The position numbers and the translations under genes were made by a program. From contig JBBPEB010000013.1 of NCBI GenBank assembly GCA_039096225.1, forward strand, positions 894,001 through 958,000: DNA of 64,000 nucleotides, written 5' to 3'. The notes beneath the pieces were generated by a model. The model had not been told where the DNA came from. It did not search any database and saw nothing but the letters and a program-made list of their open reading frames with translations. The DNA is from Blastocystis sp. Blastoise. Taxonomy: Eukaryota; Sar; Bigyra; Opalinata; Blastocystidae. Each line of letters starts with the position of its first letter. Within the stretch, counting starts at the first letter, position 1. This document shows positions 44,638 to 58,322 of the stretch, in pieces.

Positions 44638-47600
44638 GTATTAATTCTTCATTCTTCATTCTTAATTCTTCATTCTTCATTCTTCATTCTTCATTCTTCA
44701 TTCTTAATCTTAATTCTTCATTCTTTATTGTTAATTCTTCATTCTTAATTCTACTGTACATCTTACTCTAGTTTTTCTTCTTTTATGTATAGATATAAAC
44801 TTTTCTTTTCTTTACTATTACCTCTTCACAAATTCTACTATTACTTCTTCGTCCTTCTCATTATACTTCTTATCCCTATCCTTTTCATTATTCTTCATTT
44901 TTCTTATCCTTTCATGATTCTTCTTTTTCTTCTTACTTTACTTCTTCTTATGCTTCTTTCACCTTTACATTTTATTTTACATTTCATTATACTTCTTCTC
45001 TACTATACTTCCTTTCCACTTCTCCTTTTCATTATAGATTTACTTCTTGTTCTCATTATTATTGTTGTTTCTTCTTTTATTATCCTTCTACATCTTCTTA
45101 TTCTTATTGTTTTTTCTTCTTCTTTTCTTTTTTCCCTCGTTATCATTTCCATTCCATTTTGTTCCTTTTTTTCCTTATTCTCCTTGCAATTCTTCTCCTT
45201 TAGCTTCTTCCTTCTTTCCTTCTTTCCTTCATTCTTCTATTCCTACTTGTACTTCTACTCATATTTTTTCTACTACTACTTACTCTTTTATTTTTTCTTC
45301 TATTTCTACAGCTACACTACTAATAATAATACTTCTTATTATTCTACTTATATTTCTGCTTATATTTCTACTTGTAGTTCTGCTTTTACTCCTACTCCTA
45401 CTCGTGCTTTTGCTTCTACTACTTCTTATTCTTCTCATTCTTCTTGTACTTATTCTTCTCCTTGCTATTATCTTTCTCTTTCTCTTTCATCTTCTTCTTT
45501 TTTTCTATATTCAATTTCTCATTCTTCTTCTTCTTTTTCACTTTTTCTTATTCTTATTCTTATTTTTATTCTTCTTCTCATTCTTCTTCTTCTAATGATT
45601 CTCATTTTCTTATTCCTAATACTTCTATTTATACTTCTGTTTCTACTACTATACTTTTATTTATTTATTTTTCTCCTTCTACGTCTACTTTTTTGTCTTC
45701 ATCTCTATCTCCTTTTCTATATTCTCCTTCTATTTATACTTTTACTTTTCTTTATCCTTCTTCTTCTTCTTGCTCTTGCTCTTCTTGGCATTCCTTCCTC
45801 TCCTTCTTATCCTTCTTCTTGTTCTTGCTCTTGTTCTTCTTGACATTCCTTTCTCTTTTTCTTATTCTTCTTCTTGTTCTTCTTCTTGTTCTTCTTCTTC
45901 TTGGCATTCCTTCCTCTCCTTCTTATCCTTCTTGTTCTTCTTCTTGGCATTCCTTCCTCTCCTTCTTCTTGTCCTTCTTCTTGTCCTTCTTCTTATCCTT
46001 CTTCTTGTCCTTCTCCTTCGTCTGTTTCTTTTCTTTCTCTTTATTCTCTTTCTTCTCTTTATTCTCTTTCTTCTCCTCATCCTCTTTGTCCTTCTTATCC
46101 TTCTTCTTATAATTTTTCTTCTTCTCCTCTTTTTTTCCTTCTTGTCCTTCTCTTTCTCTTTCCTCTTTTAAAACCTACTTTTCTTTTTCCTTCTTATCCT
46201 TCTTCCTATAATTTTTCTTCTTCTTCTCCTCTTTCTTATCTTTCTTATCTTTCTTATCTTTCCTATTATCCTTCTTATTTATACTTTGCTCCTCTCCTTC
46301 TCCCTCTTTTTATTCTCTTCCTGCTCCATATATTCTTCTCTGTCTTCTTCTTCTTCTTCTTCTTCTTCTTCTTCTTCTTCTTCTTCTTCTCATTCTTCTT
46401 ATCATTTTCTTTCTATTTCTGTTTCTTCTTCGCTTTATAATTTCACTTTTCCTTCTTCTTCTTCTCTTTTTTTTTCCTTCATTTTTTCTCGTTCTTCTCT
46501 TTCCTCTCCTCATTCTCTTAGTCATTCTTATCTTCTTATCCTTCTCCTTCTTCTTCTCTTTCTTCTCTTTCTCTTTCCTATTCTCCTTCTTATTCATATG
46601 TTGCTCCTCTCCTTCTATTCTCTTTTGAGTCTCTTCTTTTTCCACTTTTATTCTCATATTTCTTCTTCTATACCCACATATTATCCCTTCTCCGTCTTCT
46701 TTTTCTTATATTATCCTTATACTTCTACTTCTACTTCTAATCATTCTCATTCTACTTATTCTTATCTTCTACTGATGTTTTTCTTATTATGTTTATTCTT
46801 GGTTTATTTTTATTTTCTTCTTCTTCTTCTTTTTCTTGTCCATTATCTTGTCCTGCTCCTTCTCCTTCTACTTCTTCTTCTTCTTATTATTATTATTATT
46901 CTTCTTATTCTTCTTATTTTACTTCTTCTTCTTGTCCTTGTCCTTGCCATTGTCATTGTCATTGTCATTGTCCTTCTACTTCTCTTTCTTCTTCTTCCTC
47001 TTGCTCTTCTTCTTGCCCTTCATCTTGTCCTTCGTCTTCTTCTTATCCTTGTCTTTCTTTTTGTCCTTGTCCTTGTCATTCTTCTTCTTGTCCTTGTCCT
47101 TATCCTTCTTATTCTTGTCCTAATCCTTCTCTTCTTATCCTTCTTATTTTTATTCTTATTCTTGTCCTTCTCCTTGTCATTCTTCTTCTTCTTGTCTTTG
47201 TCCTTGTCCTTGTCATTCTTATTCTTGTCCTTATACTTCTACTTCTACTTCTACTTCTACTTCTTCCTTTTGTTCTCCTTCTCCTTCTCCTTCTTCTTAT
47301 TATTATTATCCTTCTCCTTCTTCTTCTTCTCCTTTTCATTCTCCTTGTCTTTGTCATTCTCCTTCTCCTTCTCCTTCTTCTTCTTATTATTATCCTTCTC
47401 CTTCTTCTCCTTCTCCTTTTCATTCTCCTTGTCTTTGTCATTCTCCTTCTACTTATCCTCCTTTTCCTTTTCTTTTTCTTTTTCCTTCTCCTTCTCCTTC
47501 TCCTTCTCCTTCTCTTTCTCTTTCTCTTTCTTTTTTTCTTTCTCATTCTCCGTTTCCTTATTATTCTTGTCATTCTCCTTCTCCTTCTCCTTCTCCTTCT

Positions 47601-48740
47601 CCTTTTCATTCTCCTTCTCCTTCTTATTCTTGTCATTCTCCTTCTCATTCTCCTTCTTATTCTCCTTCTCCTTTTCCTTTTCTTTTTCTTTTTCCTTCTC
47701 CTTCTCCTTCTCCTTCTCCTCCCTCTTCTACTTCTCCTTCTTCTCCCTCTTCTACTTCTACTTCTACTTCTCTTTCTCTTTGCTATTCTTCTCTTCTCTT
47801 TCCTTTTTCCATTCGTCTTTTTCTTGTTCTTTCTTCCTTCTCCTCCTTCTCTTTGTCATTCTTTTCCTCTTCCCCTTCTTATCCTTCTCCTTCCTATTCT
47901 CCTTCTTATTCATATTTTGTTCCTCTCCTTCTATTCTCTTTTTCCTTCTTGTCTTCTTCTTATAATTTTTCTTCTTCTCTTTCTTTTTTCCCTCCTTCAC
48001 TTTGCCATTCTTATTCTCTTATTATCCTTCTCCTTCCTATTATCTTTTTATTCTCTTCTTCTTCCACTTTTATTCTCATTTTCTTCTTCTACATCCACAT
48101 ATTTTCCCTTCTCCGTCTGCTTTTTCTTATATTATCCTTATACTTCTACTTCTAATCATTCTCATTCTACTTATTCCTACCTTCTACTGATGTTTTTCTT
48201 ATTATGCTTATTCTTGGTTTATTCTTTTTTTCTTCTCTTTCTTCTTTTTCTTCTTCTTCTCGTGCTTATCTTTCTCTTTCATGTTCTTATCCTTATATTT
48301 CTCCTTCTCCTTGTTCTTCTTCTTCTCCTTCTTCTTCTCCTGTCTTTCTTCTTTTTGTCCTTGTCCTTGTCCTTATCCTTTTTATTCTTATTCTTGCCAT
48401 TTTCATTGTCCTTGTCCTTGTCCTTGTCCTTGTCCTTCTTCTTGTCCTTCTTCTTGTCCTTATCCTTCTCCCTCATCTTATTCTTATTCTTCTTCTTCTT
48501 GTCCTTCTCACTCGTCTTATTCTTATTCTTCTTCTTCGCCTTATCATTGTCCTTCTCCCTCATCTTATTCTTGTCCTTGTCCTTGTCCTTGTCCTTGTTC
48601 TTCTATATCTCCTTGTCCTTCTACTTCTACTTTTTCTCTTTCTCATTTTACTTCTGCTGCCACTTTTTTATCAACTTCTATTATCATTCTTCATCTTCGT
48701 ATATTACTACCACTTCTTATTATAAATTTCCTATTCCTAT
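44638..48740. repeat. Polypyrimidine tract (plus strand), about 4.1 kb
   Basis: It starts with ATTCTTCATTCTTC repeats (44638-44755) and continues as TTCTCC/TTGTCC/TTCTTC satellite almost free of purine runs. A segment near 46660-46830 recurs at about 48090-48240 with an offset of 1414 bp, so part of it is a long-period tandem repeat. The long Ser/Phe/Leu open frames on the plus strand and Arg/Lys ones on the minus strand are repeat artefacts, not genes. Confidence 0.9.
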
Positions 48741-51716
48741 TATTCTAAGAATCGTTTTCTTCATTCAATTGAAGTTGAATTCTCATTTTTTAAAACGCTA
48801 TACACAATATTTGATATATAGAATTATATATATATTGATATATAAAACAATAAATAGAATTGTGTATATATGTTACTTTTATTAGTATGAAGAATAACAT
48901 ATATAGAAAAATATATATTATATATATATTGAACATATATATATACTTAATCGGATATATTAGAATTCTATATATAGATATAAATAAGCATATGTATAGA
49001 ATGCTATATATATATATATATATATAGAATTGTATATGTATGTAGAATAGATATACATATGTATTGAATAGTATACATGTATACATATATATATAAATTT
49101 ATATATATTAAATATTGTGTATAAAATAGAAAATCTAATATATTAATATATTTATGTAGAATCATGTAATACATATATATATATTCTTGATTAAAAATAT
49201 TAATAGTTCATATGATATGTCTAATTTGTTTTCTTTTATTCTTTCTTTTAGCACTATATATTGTTTAGTATTATCTTTTAAATCATTTAATTTATTTTTA
49301 ACACTTTTTTTAACAACTTATAATCTATTTTTTGCTTTTTGTTTCATTTGATATATAATATATACAAACGATTGCATTTCTATAAATATGTTAATATAAG
49401 AATATAATTTATTTATTTAAGTTTGCTCAGAAGAGTCGTGACAACAATATCTTTTGACTACCCATCCAGAAACATCATCACCTTGGAAATGGAACATAAA
49501 CGGGTAATTTGAAATGAAACATCTGTAAACAAGTCTTCTTTTTGGGTTTTTTGTTTTTTTATTCGATACCCTAGCTTTTACATTTATAGTAAAACTACAT
49601 TCTCTAGTTGAAACTTTTTACATACATAATTTTGACTCCATATATTTTTACAGTCTCAAATTTTGTGATTTATTCACTATGTTTAAACTTATGATAGTTC
49701 ACCTTAATCAAACAAAAACATATTTCCACTTCTTGTTGTGGCTGAACTGAATCAGTTACCAAATTATAACATAAAAATAATTAACATGAATTTAATATTG
49801 ATTTACAGATATCTTTGTTGTTAAATATGCAGTAATTAAAGCTTTAATTGTCTAAATATGTCAAAATTAAAATAAAGTATATTTTTGTGATTCTGGACAA
49901 CAAATTTCATTTTTATAGTGATTAATAAATGAAAAATCATGAAAAATTACATTGTAGTTTTTAAAAGCTTTATTCGAGAGCAATACAATATATTATTACA
50001 CTATAAATGACACTAATCAATCGATATAAGTGCCTGAAGTATTTATACTATCCTTAATTTAAAAATTTGACATAATTATATTTAATTTCACTGGTAGGCA
50101 TTTTCACGGATATCAAAAAAGCGACAAATGAGAAAAAGTAAACAAAAAATTTTAAGACACTTTTCAGTCATAGCGAATAGAGTGGCCAAAAAATAGACTA
50201 ATTTTGTCGGGTATGTTGTTTGTTTTCATTCGTTCAGAATTCTTTTAGAAACGTCATTTTTTATTTATTTATCGTTGTGTGAATGATAATAAAAATATAT
50301 ATAACAAAAGACAATAGATAATAATAAAAAAATAATAACAATAATAAAGATAATAAAATAATAATTATTTATAATATTTTTGAGTAATTTGATATCATTT
50401 TGGATCACTATATATACATAAATGATAGAAATGATAATAATATAGATAACATATAAATATATACCTTTATGTATCACTTGTAGAATACCCCTTGAAGAAA
50501 AACCACAACTATAAAAATATAATTTATAAAAATAAATATATTATAATAATATACCTTCAACCACCAAACAGACTAGACCAAGAGAAACCTCATGAAGGAC
50601 CTAGAACCTATATAAAAATAAAAGTAGTTAATTTTAAAAAAATAAAATATAATAAAATACCTTCAAAACCAGGGAGTTGTTAACCAAGGAGACCGACAAC
50701 AACACCTGAACCTATAGAAGATGATAATAATAATAACAAAGAGAATGCTAAAAATATATACCTTTAATAGCACAAGATTTCTAGTTACATAGACCCCACA
50801 ACTCATTGTTTAACTTTAAAGAAGAAGACCAATTAGGACCTATTTGAATCTATTTGGATAGACCATGAAGACTATAAAGTTTAAGGCAAATAAAAAATAT
50901 TATATACATCTTATAATATATAAAAAATATCTGAAAAATAAATAAAAATAAAAATAAATATGTGAAAATATTAAATCTTAAAAATAAAGAGAAATTCCCC
51001 CTTATAAAATCTTTTTTTCTATAATAAAAGTTTGTGTAAATTCGTTGTTTCCAGGGGTTAAAACATTTTAAAAATTTCCCTTTTTCTCTTTTATAAAGTC
51101 TATTTGAATTTTTAATTGATATATAAATGTTATATGTGTACATTAAGCTTAATTATTTAATTATAACAGATTTCCGGACTTAATTAAACAAGAAAATTGT
51201 TATTTTAATAAACTATAATTACAATTAAATATATTTGTTAGCTATTTTTATATAATACTATTCTATTTATAATAAGAATGCAATAGAGAATCAAAAAATA
51301 TATTTAGTATAGCTATTTATGAAGATACAATTTACAATTGGCAACTTTTGTTTTATAATATGTTTTAGTTCAACGAATCATATATTATTATTAGTGAATA
51401 AATAAACTGAGAATGTCTGAGAGGTTTGTAAGTGGTTTTAGACATTATAAAGAATATCATAAAATATAAATAGAAACTGTATTTATGTTAAACTCCTTTT
51501 TATGTTATTCCAAAAGAATTCTTTTAAAATATTTTTATTCTCAAATACTACAAAACAAAATGTATATAAAAAATAAATATAACACAATAAAAAATAGATA
51601 AAATAGATATTAGATAATATATATAAATATAAGTAACATATCATTATAATACATATAATATGTATATGTAAGGAACTTCTTTCTATCCTATATATATATA
51701 TGACTATAAAACTATG

Positions 51717-51757
<41 letters not shown>

Positions 51758-53049
51758 ATAAAGAGTAGATTAGTTGCGGCTGTGGGTATACCTGTTCTTT
51801 AAGGAGTATGAGAGAGTAATATATAGGGAGAAAGGAAAGGAGGATACTAGAATATAACGAGAAGAGTTAAGGAATAGAAAGGAAGGGAGAGACACTATGA
51901 AGGGATAGAATAAGATAGATAATATAATGCCAATTAATAAGTATAATAATAATAATAGCTATAATAACTATAATATATATACAAGATAAATAACCATGCT
52001 TCTGATAATCATGGTTATCAAGGAGAGACATAAAACGCTGGTATTATAGGAGGTATATAGTAAGTATATATATATTGATGTATTTGTGGTTTATAAATAT
52101 ATAATGTCATATCTATCATATGTATAGCATTTTAATATCTATATATACATTAATTATAAATATAAAATAGTTAATACTATGTTAATATTTTATATCAAAA
52201 GTTTTATAGTGTATAATTAAATATACAATTGAGAAATACTGGAGAAGTAATATTCCCCGCGATTAAGGATTCATAAAGACAGCACCCACAATAATACTGG
52301 AAGATGAAGAAGGAGAAATATGGAGAACTGTACATAACCACGGGGATAATAAGTATATATATTCTATAAATTATTTAATAAGAAGATCTTGTTTAGTAAG
52401 TAGCTGACAGAGGGATTCAAACATCCATAAAATACATAGATTCTATATAATAATAATAGTAATATATAATAATATATAGATTCTATATAAAATAATAATA
52501 ATAAATATAATAATAATAATAATAAATATCTATATATATATAGCATACATAAGGGAAATACATGACTATAGAGCTATATATTCCTTTATATTTATAAATT
52601 ATTCCTAATGCTTGTTATGTATATTTATGTTTATGTATATATATTAAGGAATGAATAAGAAGAAAGAATAAGAGGAACACGAGGTAATAAATAAGGATGA
52701 GAAGGAGTTAAGAAGGTATCTATATATAATAATAATAATAATAATATATACATATATATACAATTTAAATCTTTATTTTTTAACTGGACAAATACATATC
52801 AATTTATATATATATATATAATTCTGCACAATAACTACATTCAGATGCTAATATATCAATTTATATATATATATATAATTCTGCACAATAACTACATTCA
52901 GATGCTAATATAATTATTTATATTTGTGATATAGGGTTTCATAAACTATATATTTATAAATATAAATAATAATTATAATTATAATAAATATAATAATAAT
53001 AGATATAATAATAATAATAAATATAATAATAGATATAATAATAAATATA

Positions 53050-53088
<39 letters not shown>

Positions 53089-53165
53089 TAATAATACTAA
53101 TAAATATAATAATAATAAATATAATAAATATAAATATAATAATAATAAATATAATAAACATAACA
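48741..53165. other. AT-rich interior of TIR element with exon-like minus-strand pieces
   Basis: I cannot define a gene. Between about 50470 and 50840, four short minus-strand pieces are each bounded by TATAG and GTATAT-type sites. They share a CAACCACCA/ACCTAGAACC-like wording and may be repeated micro-exons. A 60-bp unit is duplicated in tandem at about 52797-52916. (AT)n and (AAT)n runs fill much of the rest. Confidence 0.4.
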
Positions 53166-56100
53166 ATATATACCTTTTTTATTAGGTTCAAAATTAAATC
53201 CAAAATCTCTACTGGCAACTCTCATTCTCCCTCCAGATCGAGGAGGGGGAAGTGGGGGTAATGCTGATGATGATATATTCAATTTATTATTATTATTATT
53301 ATTAATATTATTATTATTATTCTTTCCTAAAGTAATAATATTATTATGATGAGAAATAGCTATTCTATCTTTATTTGTAGGAGTTAATAATATATTACTA
53401 GCACAATTATTATGTATATCATATGTATAATCAATACAAGTATTAAGATCTGAAGATTGTAACGTTGATTTGATTTGATTGGCTATTGTTGAAGATAAAT
53501 GTGCGGATAACGGACTGTTAACATTCTGAGGAATAGTATTTTTATCATTATTATCATTAGTATTATTATTAGTATAATTATTATCATTTTCAAATAATTC
53601 ACCATTACTAATACTATTGATTCTCTTTAGAGGAATAGGAGAAGTACTTTTCGATAAGGTGATATTTCTATATCATTATCTGCTTCTTTATATATAGTAT
53701 CCATATTAATTGGACGTATTTCAGAGAATGAAGATGAATTTCCTTGTGTAGTAGTAGTATATATTTCATTGCGATCACCATCAAATACTATTTCATTAGT
53801 ATTATTCACTTCATAAGGAGAAACAGATGTAGATGAAGGCATAGGAGTAATAGAAGCTTTTGGAAATGGTATTTCTGAATCATATTCTAAAGGATCTAAA
53901 GAATTTCTATTCGAACCAGAAAGATGATGAGAGAAAGAATGTATATTATTATTAGTAGTAGTATCAACTTATAATTCATTACTATTGATTAATATATTAT
54001 TTGATATAGGAGGAGGAGTAGCCGATTTGATATAGAACTATCTACAATAGGAGACGAGACACAATCATTATTTTCATGATAACTACTATTTGAGTCTTGT
54101 TTCATGAGATGGTGTTGACTATTATATTGTAAATTCGAGAGAGAAAGAGGAATAGAAGAAGGTGGAGTTGCTGATAAAGATGGAGGTATATATATAGATG
54201 TACCTATATGAGTAGAAGGAGTAGATATACGTATTGATGAAGGATATGAATGACCTAATAATTTATTAGCTATTATATTATTATTTAGAGTAGTATTATT
54301 ATTAGTATTATTTATAGAAGATACAATAGGCATATTATTATTAGTAGTAGCATTAGTATTAATACTATTCATATTAATACCATTAATATTAATTTTCTTT
54401 TCTAAGAATAATTTATGCATTACTTCTGGTTTATAGAAAGGAGTTAATATATAGAAAGCATCAAGTAATGTAGAGGTAAATAATTGCTGTATTATATAAG
54501 GATTTGAAAAAGATGGAGTTAATAAAGAAAAATAAATTTCTATTATCATTTGTATAGATGCAGAATCTATATAATATTAATAATTATTAGATATTATAAA
54601 TATTTAAAAAAATGAAATTATATATATATATACCTTTATGACATATATTGGCTAATATATATATATCTCTTTGCCACCTCTGTAACATTCTAATATATAC
54701 CTCATCCGATATATGGTCATCCACCAAATTATCTAAAGCCTTCTCTATATATATATTATATAAACATATGTATATATATTATATACTATAAATATATATA
54801 CTTCTTTTAATATCTAAAGATAATGTTGTTCAATAACCAGTCAATTTATCTTGATCATCTCTATATATAATATTATATACAAATATACATAATCATATAT
54901 ATATACAATTTAGTTAAAGCAGCAAGATAAAGTAATAGAATATCTTTAAATAAAAAATATTATCATCTTTTTCATATCTTAAACATTTATGTATATAATC
55001 ACATATTTCTGTATCCATATAATTAGTAATATGTATAATATCATATATAAAGTTGATAATAGAACGATATTGCTTTGTTATTGTAGTATCTGCAGAATTA
55101 TCACGATATATATATATATATATCATATAAATGTGTTCCTTGTACTAACATATATATTATGGAAACATCCTATATATTATTATTATTATTTATAATATAA
55201 TAATCTTTATTAAATAATAATAAGAATTAATAAAATAATAATAATAATATGTATATACATTAATGAGTATATCTGGATAGTTCTTATATAATAATATATA
55301 GATCATAAATGGGTTTTGAGAGGTAGATAATATCTTATAGAGATTCGGAGTAGATGTAACTACTGTATGATAATATTCAAAATATAACCTATATATATAT
55401 AGTACAATATATATTCTATTTAGTATAGTATATAAATATTATAATATAATATTCTGTTATATAATAATAATAGGATAAATATTAATAATATATATATATA
55501 TATATATACTTAATAGCTTGAAAGTTGATTTTATGAAACATCCAAAAGCATAGGATAATGATTAATAAATATAATTATATAAGAACCATTTTCTTTATCT
55601 TTCATAAATGTAAAGAAAAAACAATACATTATTTTCTATATAAATAATAATCATATAGTATATATTAGTATATATAAATATAATAATAATATATATATAT
55701 ATATATACAAATAATGGTATAGTTGTAGAATCTCTTTATTCTCACAGCATAAGTTAATATATAAGGATAATACTGTATCATAATCTTCAATAGATATATA
55801 TTGAGTAATAAAATGAGAAAATAATATATTATTTATATATATATATCTAATGATAAATATAATACAGTAGAAGCACAAAATAATGTACGTGTCTATATAT
55901 ATATATAATTAATATTAATCTAATTATTATTTAAAAAATAAAGAAAAATAATATAAGAATAATAAGAATAATAATATATAAATATACAAGTAATTGAACA
56001 GATTTAACAATGAAGAAACTAGATAGTTTCCCTATATTCGGATTTTTATAAATATCAATAATATAATGCTTTCCAGGGATGGGAGGATTTGGTTTCTCAT

Positions 56101-56512
56101 AAGGTAATAATGGATTAAATAAACATAAGCAATAAACATTAGGTATATAGGCAAAGAGGAAAGGAAATAAAGTAAATAATCGAGAAGATAAAGAGAATAG
56201 AGAGGCAAAGAGACTGGGTCTATAGAAGAAGTATTATTAGAATAATATGTATATTAATATATATAACAATAATAAGTATAAAAATGATAAAAATAAATAT
56301 AATAAAAGAAGAATAGTAATAAATATATATATGTTGATCTTCAGTAGCTGTAAAACAATCAAAATATATATATATACAAATATAGTAATATTGATAGAAT
56401 GATTCAATCTATATATAATAATAATAATAATAATAATAAATAGACATACCATTTTTATTTGAAAGAATAGTACCATCAATCGGATTTGTAAATGGTAAAG
56501 AAAAATTCATAT
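53166..56512 (-). CDS. Intron-rich host-type gene inside the TIR element (unrecognised)
   Basis: This is a multi-exon minus-strand gene, outlined by eye. A start near 56512 (MNFSLPFTNPIDGTILSN) is followed by pieces such as LPYEKPNPPIPGKHYIIDIY (56000-56210), TPNLYKILSTSQNPFMIYIL (55260-55390), a stretch at 54914-55190, KALDNLVDDHISDEVYIRML (54640-54750) and a long Ser/Asn/Pro-rich region at 53170-54560. Exon ends carry GTATAT donors and TATAG acceptors. The 3' region seems to change frame near 54030 and 53650, so it may be a pseudogene or contain errors. No family is recognised. It looks like captured cellular sequence rather than transposase. Confidence 0.4.
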
Positions 56513-58185
56513 TCTATATATAATATATTAAAATTAGCATAAAATAATATAGAATTAAAATAAATTAAAATTAAATAAATATTTAATATAGGAAAATAAA
56601 AAAAAAGAAAAATGTTAATGCAAACGAAAAAAAATATATATGATATTTATATACTGTTGATAACATGTTGAGTTGTTGTTTGACAGTGATTTGAGTAAGA
56701 ACCACCAAAAAGAACCTAAAAAAATTAAAAAAAAAGAAATGGAAAAAAATACCTTACCAAATAGATAGATAACAACAATTCTTTTTGACAAACACTTCTA
56801 ATAGTGACTGAGGAGACTGTTTGAACGCAGACGGGAAGCCAGAATGAAGAACCTAAAAGAATCAGATAAAAAAATAGGAAATATTCAATAAATAAATTAT
56901 GATATAATATATACCTGTATAGAAAACACCTAAGATATGCATAGCAGTAACTAGATCTGCTTGTATGCAACAAATTAAAAATAAAGATAAATTCATATTT
57001 AAAGTCAATTTTTTAGTCAAATAATAAAAATTTTCATAAAAATTCATTTTTAATTTTTTTTTTAATTTTTTATGACTCAATACTAAAGTAACAAGTTTTA
57101 ACAATTATATATTACACTATTGACACAACATTATTGTATCCCACTACTTTCAGGTTTTAAAAAAATACTCATTTTTGTTGACTCTCTGATCTATTTATAT
57201 TCTGTTCTAAAAGCTATTGATTATAACTTGAAACGTTTTTATAATACATAATTAACTCTCAAAACAACTCTTTAAAAGACTTTTCTTTGATTCTGAGGAA
57301 AAGTAGTTTTTTTATAAGTTTTGACATACTCTTTGTATGCGGAACTTTAAGTCATGATAGAATAAAATGAAAAAAGTCTTTTAAAACTCTTATGTCGTCT
57401 GATATATAATAAAATATAAATAGACTCACTTTTAAACAATAAAAATATTCCCGTAAATATTTTAAAAATTCAAAACTCTGGTCTGATTGCCCATGGAACA
57501 AATAGGCTCGGTTCAATTTTTCAATGTAAAAAAAATATAAATTTTTGACTTTTTGACTGAATTTTGGTTTTGTCCCATAGAGGTCAGCTTATTCACTTTT
57601 AATCATATATGTGACTATGAGAGGGTCTTCACTTTAAACACAACTATAAAATACTTTAAAATATTGACCCCATTATTTGTCGGAATTGCGACTTTAAAAT
57701 AAATAAAAACGTTTTGGATATTGGGTGACCCTCTGCAAATAAAAATTAATGTCAATTCTTTATTAAAATATGTCTAATAGGGTATTTGAGTCTAAATCAA
57801 AAGTCGACTTAAAAATTTTGTGAAAATTTTCATTTTTTTGCCTAAGTCTTTTTTTTCTTGAGTTTTCATTGGCTGAATCAATTTTGAACGAAAATCAACC
57901 AATCAAAAACCTTCAAAAACTCAAAAGTGCCTACCAGTGTTTGTAAATAAAAATGCTTCTCTTAAATTAAATAACTACTTTTCTAAATTATTATAATAAT
58001 CTATTAAAATATTTCTTATGTTTTAATTACTACAAAAATTTTATGTAAGCTTTATAAAGAAAATAAAAATATATTCTTGAGTATATTTTTTTCTAATAAT
58101 GACAAAAGAAATAAAAAGAATTTTAATTGGCTATGAAGAATTTGTGTTTTCAAACCACCAATCGTTTAGAGTCTAAAATAAACAG
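56513..58185. other. AT-rich interior of TIR element, right part
   Basis: Possible further minus-strand exons lie at about 56660-56716 and 56760-56850 (TAG|GTTCTT... boundaries). The rest shows no gene. Confidence 0.4.
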
Positions 58186-58319
58186 TTGGGTATTTCTACC
58201 AATTTTGTAAAAATTTTGGGTATTTTAACAAAAATTTTGAAAGATTTTGGGTATTTCTAACAATTCGATTTTTTTTTGGGCAGGTTAAAATAATTATGGT
58301 TTTTTTGGGTATTTCTAAC
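58186..58319. repeat. Right terminal inverted repeat with subterminal boxes
   Basis: TTGGGTATTTCTACC (58186-58200), a weaker TTGGGTATTTTAAC (58217-58230), TTGGGTATTTCTAAC (58247-58261) and the terminal TTGGGTATTTCTAAC (58305-58319). They are inverted relative to the left-end boxes. Confidence 0.7.
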
Positions 58320-58322
58320 AAT

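Larger units (their letters stand above)
34564..58319. mobile_element. 23.8-kb TIR-flanked element inserted in tyrosine recombinase 2
   Basis: The ends are inverted copies of GTTAGAAATACCCA (34564-34577 and 58306-58319), flanked by AAT on both sides (34561-34563 and 58320-58322) as a likely 3-bp target duplication. Related GGTAGAAATACCCAA or GTTAGAAATACCCAA boxes recur inside each end (see TIR entries). I found no recognisable transposase. The interior is AT-rich DNA, polypurine and polypyrimidine tracts, tRNA-shaped sequences and exon-like minus-strand sequence. It could be a giant non-autonomous DNA transposon that captured host DNA. Small TSD and subterminal boxes would fit CACTA-, Harbinger- or Plavaka-like families; this is inference. 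Confidence 0.7.

Noticed and set aside
44785-48885. Open frames up to 698 codons rich in Leu, Phe and Ser
   Set aside because: They come from the polypyrimidine tract, overlap each other in several frames and have no protein-like complexity.
52797-52916. 60-bp exact tandem duplication as a functional element
   Set aside because: It is a single local duplication in AT-rich DNA with no link to a gene or structure; noted only as a repeat.
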